Part shown: positions 7,140-17,216 of the stretch, one piece after another
Position numbering within the stretch: the first letter of the stretch is position 1
How the letters are laid out: each line of letters starts with the position of its first letter
DNA from: Clostridiales bacterium
Lineage (GTDB): Bacteria > Bacillota > Clostridia > Christensenellales > UBA1750
DNA length: 33,666 nt
Assembly: GCA_015056005.1 (NCBI GenBank)
Contig: SVHB01000025.1
Coordinates: forward strand, 1-33,666
Direction: 5' to 3'
Program-made: the position numbers and the translations under genes
The notes under the pieces: model-generated
Told to the model about the DNA's origin: nothing
Databases searched by the model: none
What the model saw: the letters and a program-made list of their open reading frames with translations, nothing else

Positions 7140-8096
7140 ATGAACAAAAGAGAACGCGTTATAGCTGCTTTCAAGGGACTTGAGACCGATCATGTTCCGG
7201 TATCAATGTGGAAGCATGTACCAAGCGAATACTGGGATGACGACGATAAGTTTGCCCAGCATCAGGCGGAGTTTTTCAAAAATACCGATGTTGATCTCAT
7301 GAAGCTTTCAGGCGACAAATACTTTGGCTGGCCTTCCGATATACTAAAGAACATTGAAAGCGCCAAGGATCTTTATAAGATCGAGCCGCTTGGCCCTGAT
7401 CACCCTTATATAAGAGGTCCCATTGAGCGCACCAAGAAGGTCGTAAAAGCCTTGAACGGCGAATGTGCTGCAATCTATCTCGTTTTTGCTCCCCTATCCT
7501 ATCTGCGCCTTGCCGTAGGCTATCCCATGATGATGAAGCTTATATACGAAGACCCGGATGCCATGAAATACGCCTTAAATATTATTGCGCAAGATGTTAA
7601 GCATTTGGTATGCGGTCTTATCAAGGAATCGGGAGTTGACGGTATTTTCTACAGCGTGCAAAACGGCGAGGTAAACCGTTTTACTGAAGAAGAATATCGC
7701 GATTGGGTAACTCCCAGCGATAAAGCAGTGCTCGATTACGCAAACACCCTATCCGATATGAACGCCATCCACTTCTGCGCATGGGAAGAGGTACCTAACC
7801 GCCTGTCCGTATGGAAGGACTACAAGGCTCCCGTCATCAGCTGGTCAAGGTATATCGATATCATGGATATTCAGGAAGCAAAGGATCATTTCGGCGTTAC
7901 CGTTTGGGGCGGCTTCGACAATAGACCCGGCACCTTCCTCTACACCGCAACACGCGAGCAGATCGAAGAAGAGGTCAAAAACCTTATTTCAAAGGGCGGC
8001 AAAAAGGGCTACATACTCGGCGCCGACTGCTCTTTGGACGGCTCACTTCCCGACGAGAAGATCGCTTGGGTGGTTGAAGCTGCAAGAAAAATCTAA
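7140..8096 (+). CDS. Uroporphyrinogen decarboxylase family protein (possibly corrinoid methyltransferase-like)
   Basis: MNKRERVIAAFKGLETDHVPVSMWKH is the typical start of UROD/MtaA-like proteins; HFCAWEEVPN and GGFDNRPGTFLY regions; RBS GGAGGTG. Confidence 0.85.
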   Translation: MNKRERVIAAFKGLETDHVPVSMWKHVPSEYWDDDDKFAQHQAEFFKNTDVDLMKLSGDKYFGWPSDILKNIESAKDLYKIEPLGPDHPYIRGPIERTKKVVKALNGECAAIYLVFAPLSYLRLAVGYPMMMKLIYEDPDAMKYALNIIAQDVKHLVCGLIKESGVDGIFYSVQNGEVNRFTEEEYRDWVTPSDKAVLDYANTLSDMNAIHFCAWEEVPNRLSVWKDYKAPVISWSRYIDIMDIQEAKDHFGVTVWGGFDNRPGTFLYTATREQIEEEVKNLISKGGKKGYILGADCSLDGSLPDEKIAWVVEAARKI

Positions 8097-8107
8097 CATA
8101 AAAAACA

Positions 8108-8143
8108 TATCCGCAATACGCTTTGGTATTGCGGATACTTTTT
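8108..8143 (+). terminator. Rho-independent terminator
   Basis: TATCCGCAATAC-GCTTTG-GTATTGCGGATA followed by CTTTTTTA. Confidence 0.88.
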
Positions 8144-8334
8144 TATACGCTTTCTGCTTTTTCTTTGGTATCGAAAACGCCCAGAAGGGTCTCTCCTGTG
8201 CCTTCGTCCCAGCTGTCGGTCACTTCTTTTACAAGAGTAGTCCCGCCAAGATCGCGGTATGCTACCCATGCGGTACCTTCGGTTACGATCACTTTTTGTC
8301 TCCCGTCGGGATAGGTTTCAAACTTGAAAGTCAA
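8143..8334 (-). CDS. Small hypothetical protein (63 aa) downstream of the PII-like gene
   Basis: TTG start at 8334 with GGAGGG 6 nt upstream; MTFKFETYPDGRQKVIVTEGTAWVAYRDLGGTTLVKEVTDSWDEGTGETLLGVFDTKEKAESV. Confidence 0.55.
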   Translation of the reverse strand: MTFKFETYPDGRQKVIVTEGTAWVAYRDLGGTTLVKEVTDSWDEGTGETLLGVFDTKEKAESV

Positions 8335-8347
8335 AGTATTCCCTCCT

Positions 8348-9040
8348 TTATGCGGATTCCTCGTCTTCCTCTATAAGCCGAAGTCCTGCGGTATCGGTTA
8401 CGGGAAGCGAGAAAACGATAGCCTTTGCTTTGTTGGTCATGCCGTTGTTTTTCATAATGGACTGCATAATAGCGGATTTTTCTTCCGATTTTGCCACGAT
8501 GAAAATGATATCCTTTTCGCTTGCAAGGGAGATACCGAAGAATTTTTCGGCTCTTTCCATACCCGTGCCCTTGGCGTGGATAACGGTTCCGCCGCCTGCG
8601 CCAAACTCGCGGGCAGAATTCATTATCAGATCACTGTAGCCCTGATTAGCTATGACTACGAGCAGCTCATATGCGGTATCCTTCAATGTGCTCTCTTCCC
8701 CCTTTTCATAATTCTGTTCCTCGGTCAAAAACATCAGTTCTCGCCTTCCGCCTATGCTGCTCATAGGTACCGTAAAAGCTATGCCCGTACCCGGGATGTC
8801 GATATGCAGACGCTTCTTCAGTCCTTTTTTTACGATTTCCCAAACCTTATCGGTCACAACTGTAAAGCAGACAGCCTTTTCAAGGTTATCCAGACCCAAT
8901 ACGCCCAATATATCGCTGCTTGCGGTTCCGTAACCAAGGGTTATGAAATTAGTGGTAATGTGATTTTCCTTATATACCGCCTCAAACGAAGGCAGATTCA
9001 TACGGTCGGTTATTGTGACCATAAAATAAAGCTCGCTCAA
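8348..9040 (-). CDS. Tandem P-II-like regulatory protein (two PII-like halves)
   Basis: Two similar halves: …NFITLGYGTASSDILGVLGLDNLEKAVCFTVV…GTGIAFTVPMSSIGG and …GGGTVIHAKGTGMERAEKFFGISLASEKDIIFIVA…AKAIVFSLPVTDTAG; TTG start with GGAGGAAGG upstream. Confidence 0.78.
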   Translation of the reverse strand: MSELYFMVTITDRMNLPSFEAVYKENHITTNFITLGYGTASSDILGVLGLDNLEKAVCFTVVTDKVWEIVKKGLKKRLHIDIPGTGIAFTVPMSSIGGRRELMFLTEEQNYEKGEESTLKDTAYELLVVIANQGYSDLIMNSAREFGAGGGTVIHAKGTGMERAEKFFGISLASEKDIIFIVAKSEEKSAIMQSIMKNNGMTNKAKAIVFSLPVTDTAGLRLIEEDEESA

Positions 9041-9052
9041 TACCCTTCCTCC

Positions 9053-10588
9053 TTACAGATCGATTATGTCATAGTCACCGATAGCAGCAAGAGTGGAATC
9101 CGGAACTGCCTTTTCATCGGTATGACGGGAGGATTTGATCTTATAAATAAGTCCAAGCACCTGAATGGTTATAAGCGGAGTCATTGCAACCATAGCAACG
9201 ACACCGAATGCATCGGTTATGACATTGCCGCCCACTGCATTACAGGCGCCCATTGCAAAGGGCAGAAGGAAGGTCGCAGTCATGGGACCCGAAGCAACAC
9301 CGCCCGAGTCAAATGCGATCGCTGTAAAGAGCTTGGGGACAAAGAAAGCCAGCACAAGGGCTACAAAATATCCGGGAATTACAAAATAGAATATCGATAT
9401 TCCGGTAAGAACTCTGAGCATTGCAAAACCTATAGATACCGCAACGCTTATGCTGAGGCTGGTTTTCAATGCATTTCCGGAAATAGCGCCGTCGGTTATC
9501 TCCTCAACCTGCTTCATGAGTACATAAACGGCAGGCTCTGCCATAACGATAAAGTAACCTATCACCATACCGATGGGCACTATGATATACTTATACTCAA
9601 GTGCAGCTATGGTCTGACCAAGGTAGTTGCCCGCAGGCATGAAGCCCACGTTTACACCGGTAAGAAAGGTCACAAGCCCGATATAGGTAAAGAGCACACC
9701 CACGCATATTCTCAGCAGCGTTCTCTTTTCAAGCTTAAGTCCGAACATGAGAAATACAGCAAAAAAAGCTATTATCGGCGCAAGCGCTATAGATATCTCC
9801 TTCATGTACTCCGGGATCTCATGCACAAACATATTGGCAAGAGTGACCGAATGGTCGATCTCGGGCATTACATATGCCACATATGATGCATCCGCAGGCT
9901 TATATATGAGACCAAGCAGCAAAACCGCAATGATGGGACCTATTGAGCAAAGCGCAACAAGACCGAAGCTGTCATCGGAGGCATGACGGTCGCTTCGTAT
10001 CGAAGAAATACCGATACCAAAAGCCATTATGAAAGGTACGGTCATAGGTCCTGTGGTAACACCGCCGGAGTCAAAAGCTACTGCAAGGAAGTTTTCCGGT
10101 ACAAATACCGCAAGAGCAAAAACGAGCAGATAAAACCCTATCAGCATATGCGGAAGAGGTACGGAAAACAGCATTCGCAAAATGGCAACTGCAAGAAATA
10201 TACCAACGCCTATAGCGACAGCCAGAATAAGCGTCATATTGGGTATTGCCGGAACCTGATTTGCAAGCACCTGCAGATCGGGTTCAGATATGGTTATAAC
10301 AAAACCCAAAAGGAACCCCAGAAGGATTATAAGCCATAATCTTTTGGTTTTGGTTATCTGCGTACCAAGTTTTTCGCCCATCGGTTCCATGGCAAGTTCC
10401 GCGCCGAGGGTAAAAAACATCATACCTATGATCAAAAGCGCACCGCCCGTTAAAAATGCCATCATTATGCCCGTGGGTATCGGGGCTATCGTAAACGACA
10501 GCAATATTACTATGAACATTACCGGCAAAACGGCTTTCAGCGCTTCCGACAGCTTTTCCTGCAGCCTGTGCGTTATTCTGCGATACAA
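9053..10588 (-). CDS. DUF1538 family membrane protein (internally duplicated transporter-like)
   Basis: Repeated motif AFDSGGVTTGPMTVPFIMAFGIG… / AFDSGGVASGPMTATFLLPFAMG… and LLGLIYK / VLGLIYK; many hydrophobic helices; apparent TTG start. Confidence 0.85.
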   Translation of the reverse strand: MYRRITHRLQEKLSEALKAVLPVMFIVILLSFTIAPIPTGIMMAFLTGGALLIIGMMFFTLGAELAMEPMGEKLGTQITKTKRLWLIILLGFLLGFVITISEPDLQVLANQVPAIPNMTLILAVAIGVGIFLAVAILRMLFSVPLPHMLIGFYLLVFALAVFVPENFLAVAFDSGGVTTGPMTVPFIMAFGIGISSIRSDRHASDDSFGLVALCSIGPIIAVLLLGLIYKPADASYVAYVMPEIDHSVTLANMFVHEIPEYMKEISIALAPIIAFFAVFLMFGLKLEKRTLLRICVGVLFTYIGLVTFLTGVNVGFMPAGNYLGQTIAALEYKYIIVPIGMVIGYFIVMAEPAVYVLMKQVEEITDGAISGNALKTSLSISVAVSIGFAMLRVLTGISIFYFVIPGYFVALVLAFFVPKLFTAIAFDSGGVASGPMTATFLLPFAMGACNAVGGNVITDAFGVVAMVAMTPLITIQVLGLIYKIKSSRHTDEKAVPDSTLAAIGDYDIIDL

Positions 10589-10708
10589 TCACTTCATCCC
10601 TTCTGAACATCAAAATAGCCAATATATTATTTGACGATATAATTATACTATTTTTCGATTGCGTACGCCGCTAAGATTCCGCTAAGAACACGTTAATTCA
10701 ATAATTGT

Positions 10709-11203
10709 TTACGCCCGTTTTCTTGCTTCCATGAGCTCCCGAGCTTCTTTACCTGTCAGGTGCTCTATATCCATTTGTATTATCGCCATACCGGCAAACT
10801 CCTTGTTTATGGCGATTTTGCGTGCTTCTTCCCTGCCGGGTACATATTTGGCGGCGATGTGATTGATTATCCTGAGCTTTTCATTTTCATCCTCAACCAC
10901 ATGCACTTTACCAAAAGCAATGACACTTCTGTAATAAGAGGTATACTCTTCTTCCACTACCTGATCCTTTTCTATAACGCAGAAGGATGCCTTATCGTAA
11001 TTCTTTACGGCATCGATCTTATGACCGACCTTTGCGCAGTGGAAATAGAGCTTTCCGTCATCATACGAATAGGAAAGCGGAACTCCGTAGGGATAACCGT
11101 CATCGCCAAGCAGGCTCAGAACGCCGGAAGTGGAATTCATAAGTATCTTTATGCTTTCGCTCTCAGGCAGCAGCTGCCCCGAGCGCCTCATTTGTCTGAA
11201 CAT
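10709..11203 (-). CDS. Pyridoxamine 5'-phosphate oxidase (Nim-like) family flavoprotein
   Basis: MFRQMRRSGQLL…GVLSLLGDDGYPYGVPLSYSYDDGKLYFHCAKVGHKIDAVKNYDKASFCVI. Confidence 0.88.
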   Translation of the reverse strand: MFRQMRRSGQLLPESESIKILMNSTSGVLSLLGDDGYPYGVPLSYSYDDGKLYFHCAKVGHKIDAVKNYDKASFCVIEKDQVVEEEYTSYYRSVIAFGKVHVVEDENEKLRIINHIAAKYVPGREEARKIAINKEFAGMAIIQMDIEHLTGKEARELMEARKRA

Positions 11204-11211
11204 CGTTTACC

Positions 11212-12498
11212 TCACACAAGTTCATATATTCCGTCGCCGCTGATCTTAAGAGCGGAGCTGTAGAACACGGTAAGCGCATCAACGCAGGACTTGGTATCCT
11301 TTGCGCCTGCGGTTTCATATGCGGAGTGCATTGCGACCTGAGGCAGACCGATATCGACGGTATTTAAGGAGACCTGAGTGTTTGCGATATTGCCGAGGGT
11401 CCCGCCGCCCGCCATATCGGCGCGGTTAGCGTACAGCTGGAAGGGCGCACCTGCCTTATTGCAGACAAGCTGGAAGATCGCAGAAGAAACACCGTCGGAG
11501 GTATACTTCTGGCTCGCGTTATACTTGATTACGATGCCCTTGTTCATATAAACAGCATGGTTTTTATCCTGATATTCGGGATGATTGGGATGGACCGCAT
11601 GCGCGTTATCGCAGGAAACGAGGAAGGAGCTGGCGATCTTTGCCTTATGCTCGGATACGGTGAGACCTGCGCATGCACTTATCCTTTCAAGCACATCGGC
11701 AAGGAAGGTGGATGCTGCACCCTGCTTGGTGGTGCTGCCGACTTCTTCGTTATCAAACAGGCAGTATACGGGCACGCTCTCGCTCTTTTCGGCGTTTCTG
11801 AAAGCAGTCAGAGCAGAGAAGCCGCACTGGAGGTCGTCCAGCCTCGGCGCGGAAATATATCCGTTCCACTCGATGCCCTCCTGGACATTGTATACAAAAA
11901 GATCGGTGGTGATGATATCTGCTTCTTCAACGCCTGCAGCCTTGGCTATCCTTTTCTTGAAGGAGCCTTTTTCTTCGCCCTGGGCAAACAAAGGCAGCAT
12001 ATCAACAGCAGGGTTGAACTTCATGCCGTCATTTGCGGTGCGGTTCATATGAATCGCAACATTGGGAATGAGAGCGCAGGGTTCTTCAATATCTACCAGC
12101 TTCATCTGAGCACCGTTCTGAGTCTTCACTATGGCTCTGCCGGCTACGGACAAGGGTCTGTCCATCCAGGTGGAGCAGATCATGCCGCCGTACCTTTCAA
12201 CGGAAAGGCGCACGAAATTGGGGTCGGAAAGCTCGGCGTTTTCCTTGATCTTAAAGGTGGGACTGTCGCAATGAGATGCGGTCATCATAAAGCCCACAAA
12301 ATCCTTTTGAGGCGCTCTGAAAGCGATGACCGAAGAGCCGTTTCTTGTCACATAATAGCCCTTGCCTGCTTCCATTTCCCAAGGTTTGCTCTCGTCAAGG
12401 CGGGTAAAGCCGTCGCTTTCAAGAAGCTTCACGGTATATGCTACAGCATGGAAAGGAGAGGGGCTGTTTTTGATATAATCGAACAATGCTTTATTCAT
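11212..12498 (-). CDS. M18 family aminopeptidase
   Basis: SPSPFHAVAYTVKLLESDGF, ASHCDSPTFKIKE, FDNEEVGSTTKQGAASTFL, SCDNAHAVHPNHPEYQD. Confidence 0.95.
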   Translation of the reverse strand: MNKALFDYIKNSPSPFHAVAYTVKLLESDGFTRLDESKPWEMEAGKGYYVTRNGSSVIAFRAPQKDFVGFMMTASHCDSPTFKIKENAELSDPNFVRLSVERYGGMICSTWMDRPLSVAGRAIVKTQNGAQMKLVDIEEPCALIPNVAIHMNRTANDGMKFNPAVDMLPLFAQGEEKGSFKKRIAKAAGVEEADIITTDLFVYNVQEGIEWNGYISAPRLDDLQCGFSALTAFRNAEKSESVPVYCLFDNEEVGSTTKQGAASTFLADVLERISACAGLTVSEHKAKIASSFLVSCDNAHAVHPNHPEYQDKNHAVYMNKGIVIKYNASQKYTSDGVSSAIFQLVCNKAGAPFQLYANRADMAGGGTLGNIANTQVSLNTVDIGLPQVAMHSAYETAGAKDTKSCVDALTVFYSSALKISGDGIYELV

Positions 12499-12582
12499 TT
12501 TGCTTCACCTTTTTCGTTTTTGTATATACATACATTATAACAAATAAACGCTCACTTTTCAATGCGCAGACCGATGTAAAAC

Positions 12583-12613
12583 AAAAAGGCCCTTCCCAAA
12601 GGAAAGAGCCTTT
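12583..12613 (-). terminator. Rho-independent terminator of gap
   Basis: Minus strand AAAGGCTCTTTCC-TTTG-GGAAGGGCCTTTTT, then GTTTT. Confidence 0.85.
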
Positions 12614-12630
12614 AATTAAGCAATTAAGAA

Positions 12631-13653
<1,023 letters not shown>

Positions 13654-13763
13654 CTAAAATATTTTCATCCAATATTATACGCCATCGTTATAATTTTATC
13701 AAGTGTCTATTTGTAAAATTTAAGATCATTTGATACAATAACAACAAATAACAGTATTGCGAG

Positions 13764-14396
13764 ATGAAAATAATGAAAAAAGATAACATGCCTTATATCA
13801 GCGGCGGTAAAGAGATTTTTACCGATAGCGCGTATTCTTTTGAGCTCACCGAGTATCCCTGGGGCAACCCTAACGGTTACGATGGAAAAGTATACGTTCA
13901 CATCGGCTACAGCGACAGGGGCATCCATGTGGGTTTTACCGTATATGAAAGCAAAGCGCCAAGAGCTAAACAGACTCAAAACAATTCCGCAGTCTGCACC
14001 GACAGCTGCGTGGAATTCTTTTTCAGACCCGACAGCAAAAAAGAACTGCCTTATATAAACATAGAAATGAACAGCCTTGGCACCATGCTTTTGAAGCACA
14101 GCTTCGGAAGGCATGAGACCTACCCCATCGACAGAAACGACGAGAGCATATTTGAAAAATATGCTTCCGGCTGGGACGGCGAAAAATGGCGTGTAAGCTA
14201 TTGCATCCCCTACTCTGTCATCACCTCATGTTTCCCTGATATAAAACCTCTTGCCTCAGGCAGCGTCATATCCTGCAATTTCTACAAATGCGGCGATCAT
14301 ACGGAAAAACCGCATTATATTACCCGCTATCCAATAATGACAGAAAAGCCCGATTATCACAGACCCGAATATTTCCGTGAAGTAACGCTCCTTTGA
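13764..14396 (+). CDS. CBM9-like / DOMON-type carbohydrate-binding protein
   Basis: FELTEYPWGNPNGYDGKVYVHIGYSDRGIHVGFTVYES…CTDSCVEFFF…YINIEMNSLGTML, SYCIPYSVI; no signal peptide visible. Confidence 0.7.
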   Translation: MKIMKKDNMPYISGGKEIFTDSAYSFELTEYPWGNPNGYDGKVYVHIGYSDRGIHVGFTVYESKAPRAKQTQNNSAVCTDSCVEFFFRPDSKKELPYINIEMNSLGTMLLKHSFGRHETYPIDRNDESIFEKYASGWDGEKWRVSYCIPYSVITSCFPDIKPLASGSVISCNFYKCGDHTEKPHYITRYPIMTEKPDYHRPEYFREVTLL

Positions 14397-14412
14397 CGCT
14401 CATGAGCATATA

Positions 14413-14446
14413 AAAAACTGCATGCTGCTTGCATGCAGTTTTTATT
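14413..14446. terminator. Bidirectional terminator between convergent genes
   Basis: AAAAACTGCATGC-TGCTT-GCATGCAGTTTTT with A and T tracts on both sides. Confidence 0.9.
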
Positions 14447-15202
14447 TTACAGAAGATACTTTTTGACCCACTCTATAAGCGTAGGCATATATTGGTCCTT
14501 AAAAGCAATGGGGGTATGCGGCGCTCCTTCGATAGCTATGAGCAGATGGTCGATGCCCTCTTTTTCAAGTGCGTTTTGTATCGGCGCTTCGAGCTCAAAG
14601 CCCACAGCCTGATCGGCAGTACCGTGAATGGAAAGAGTCGGCGGGAACCCCTTGACATCGGGCACATATGGTTTTGGTGCGCCCCAGCAGTTCAGGAACA
14701 TTTTGAAATTCTTGCTTAAATGCTCAAGCAGATAAAACGCAGTCATACCGCCTGCACTGCCGCCGCCGATGGCAATCCTTTCGGGATCAATGTTAAACTT
14801 TTCTGCATTTTCCTTGATATATTCGACTGCGATAAGAACGGCCTCGGCAGCCTTCCCCGCACCGCGGACAAAATCGCCCGAGCTGTCTCTTTGCTCGCTG
14901 CTGTCATATACTGGATAATCGGGAGATACTACTACGCAGCCAAGCTCTGTCAGCACCTTTGCAAAAACGGGCACATATCTTTGCCTTTTATCGTTGCCTT
15001 GAACAAACCCGCCGCCGTGGATGAACACAAATGCAGGTCTTTTTGAGTCATATTCCTTTTCGGGAGAGATAACATCGAGCTTATAGTCTTCATTTTCGCC
15101 ATGATAGTTTACAAGAGAAGCAAAGGTATATTCCTCCACCTTCATCCCTTCATAACCTTCCAATCCGCGGGATACAAATTCTTTCTCCGGATTCGTGCTC
15201 AT
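14447..15202 (-). CDS. Alpha/beta hydrolase (esterase/lipase-like)
   Basis: PAFVFIHGGGFVQGN, IAIGGGSAGGMTAFYLLEHL, LSIHGTADQAVGFE. Confidence 0.9.
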   Translation of the reverse strand: MSTNPEKEFVSRGLEGYEGMKVEEYTFASLVNYHGENEDYKLDVISPEKEYDSKRPAFVFIHGGGFVQGNDKRQRYVPVFAKVLTELGCVVVSPDYPVYDSSEQRDSSGDFVRGAGKAAEAVLIAVEYIKENAEKFNIDPERIAIGGGSAGGMTAFYLLEHLSKNFKMFLNCWGAPKPYVPDVKGFPPTLSIHGTADQAVGFELEAPIQNALEKEGIDHLLIAIEGAPHTPIAFKDQYMPTLIEWVKKYLL

Positions 15203-15221
15203 AATTCTTCCTCCTTATCTG

Positions 15222-17165
15222 TCAGATTTCAACCGCAAGCTCTTCATTTGCCCTGATCTCATATTCCTTGCCGCCAAGGATAAGCTTTCCTCCTTCGCGA
15301 TCGGAAACAACGGTAAACTTATTGCCTTGCCTTTCGACCTTTACTATGCCGTTTTCCCCAAGGGGTACCTTGCCCGAGTAGCAGGTAAGCTCATTACCGG
15401 TATAGGGTTCAACGCAATAAGTGTTATAAGCGGTATCGGTTTTGTATACGCCAAGAACATATCTGCCAAGAAGATATATCGGGCTTGAAGACCATGCATG
15501 GCAAAGGCTCTTGCCATAGGGCATACCGTACATCTCGTAATGCCTGACGCCCTCCTGCTCGGGAACATATTCCTCCCAGAAGGTGGTGCAGCCGAGCTTT
15601 ACCATTCCGCCCCAATATGAGCGTATCATGTTTATAACATAATCGATATCCCCGATAGCGCACATCGCGTCAAGCTCAAAGAACTTGAAATAAGGCGTTG
15701 TGATGGCAGGAACTTTATCGTTCTTAATAACATTTTTTATTAATGTATTTCTGCGCTCTTCATCTGCATAGCCAAACAGAAGCGCGAATATATTTGCATG
15801 GCGGGTAATATTATTTTTGCCCGATTCAAAGGAATCGATATATGCGCCCTTTTCCTCGTTCCAATAATATTTATCAATATTTTCAAGCAGCTTTTTGGCC
15901 TTTGCGATATATTCTGACCCATCAAGATCCAATATGTTCATGATCTTAGCTGCGGCTTCATACGCCCTTGCAAGCAGCATCTGCTCTGCGCATACGGCGC
16001 CGGTCTTATCTATCTGAGCCCAATCAATGAATGTCCAGTCTTCTTTTTTGCCTGTAATAAAGCCTTTATCATCTATACGCTTACCCAAAAACTCCATCAT
16101 GCTTACAAGCTTTGGATAAAGCGAGCGGATGAACTCTTTATCGCCGGTGTTATTGTAATACATCTCAAGGCTTATTACCCAATAGAGCGAATAATCAAGG
16201 ATCGTATTGATGTTTTCAAGCACGGGATCCTTGCCGCGCAGGGCTATCATGGTGCGCCTTGTGATATCGGTATCAAAATACAGATAATCGTTTACAAAAT
16301 AACTCTGATATGCATCGCCCGACCAGCACCATCTGTCTCTCTTGATGCCATCCAGGAAAAATTCCCTGCTGTTCAATTCAAATGTATATTCGGAAATATC
16401 GTAAATCTTATCAAGAAGCTCGTCACAACTTTTGAAAGCAGCTTTTTTCTCTATGGGAAGATACTCGTATTCGGCTTTCGGCTCGCTGTGCTCTCCCTTT
16501 ATAAACAGATACCTGAAAGCGCATGCATCTATCGAAACATCGCCCGAAACCTTGAATCTGATGTATGCGTCCTTGGTATCAAGCGCTTCGGTCTCGGATT
16601 CGCCGTAATATATCGACGCACCGTTTGGAGCTGAGAACCTAACTTTCGCAAAGGTCTGACGACCAAAATCGTAGAGAACGCCGCCGTTTATTTCGCGTTT
16701 TTGAGAAATATCGATGCTGCGGTATTTGAATGGGAACACATTGGGGTCATCCTGCGCTTTTGTGTATTCCTTCCTTGTTCCCGCGTTCACCCAGTTGGGA
16801 TCATAGTTGTTGGCTTTCCATTCTCCATTTGTCTTCAGGTATTTTGAATCAATAAACATAGCGGGCATTTTCCCGTCGCTGATAACGGAAGCCATAATGC
16901 TGTGCTTTCCCGCGGAAAGACCTACCTTTTTGCCGAAAGGATAACGTACTCCGTCAAGCTGCACATAGCCGTTTCCGATGCAGTAAGCCGTAAAATCGGA
17001 ATCCTCGGCTGCTTCAAATTCATATGAAAACCTTACGTTCATATAGGTCGAATCGCAATGCCATACTGCGGGATAATTCACATCATATTCCTGCCTGCGG
17101 GTATGCAGAAGCAAATAATGACGTATTTCAAAATCTCCGGGATACCAAATCCACTGTGCGTTCAT
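15222..17165 (-). CDS. Alpha-L-rhamnosidase-like (GH78-type) glycoside hydrolase
   Basis: FFLDGIKRDRWCWSGDAYQSYFVNDYLYFD (rhamnosidase six-hairpin signature), TTFWEEYVPEQEG, LCHAWSSSPIYLLGRYVLG. Confidence 0.87.
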   Translation of the reverse strand: MNAQWIWYPGDFEIRHYLLLHTRRQEYDVNYPAVWHCDSTYMNVRFSYEFEAAEDSDFTAYCIGNGYVQLDGVRYPFGKKVGLSAGKHSIMASVISDGKMPAMFIDSKYLKTNGEWKANNYDPNWVNAGTRKEYTKAQDDPNVFPFKYRSIDISQKREINGGVLYDFGRQTFAKVRFSAPNGASIYYGESETEALDTKDAYIRFKVSGDVSIDACAFRYLFIKGEHSEPKAEYEYLPIEKKAAFKSCDELLDKIYDISEYTFELNSREFFLDGIKRDRWCWSGDAYQSYFVNDYLYFDTDITRRTMIALRGKDPVLENINTILDYSLYWVISLEMYYNNTGDKEFIRSLYPKLVSMMEFLGKRIDDKGFITGKKEDWTFIDWAQIDKTGAVCAEQMLLARAYEAAAKIMNILDLDGSEYIAKAKKLLENIDKYYWNEEKGAYIDSFESGKNNITRHANIFALLFGYADEERRNTLIKNVIKNDKVPAITTPYFKFFELDAMCAIGDIDYVINMIRSYWGGMVKLGCTTFWEEYVPEQEGVRHYEMYGMPYGKSLCHAWSSSPIYLLGRYVLGVYKTDTAYNTYCVEPYTGNELTCYSGKVPLGENGIVKVERQGNKFTVVSDREGGKLILGGKEYEIRANEELAVEI

Positions 17166-17180
17166 ATCTATTCTCCTTTT

Positions 17181-17209
17181 ACAAAAAGAGGCGGAAAGAA
17201 TTCCGCCTC
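17181..17209 (-). terminator. Rho-independent terminator of the lipoprotein/foldase gene
   Basis: Minus strand GAGGCGGAA-TTCT-TTCCGCCTC followed by TTTTTG. Confidence 0.85.
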
Positions 17210-17216
17210 AAAGTAT

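Noticed and set aside
8324-9886. 520-aa plus-strand ORF
   Set aside because: Antisense to the PII-like and DUF1538 genes. The translation is Cys/His/Tyr-rich and has no recognisable domain or RBS.
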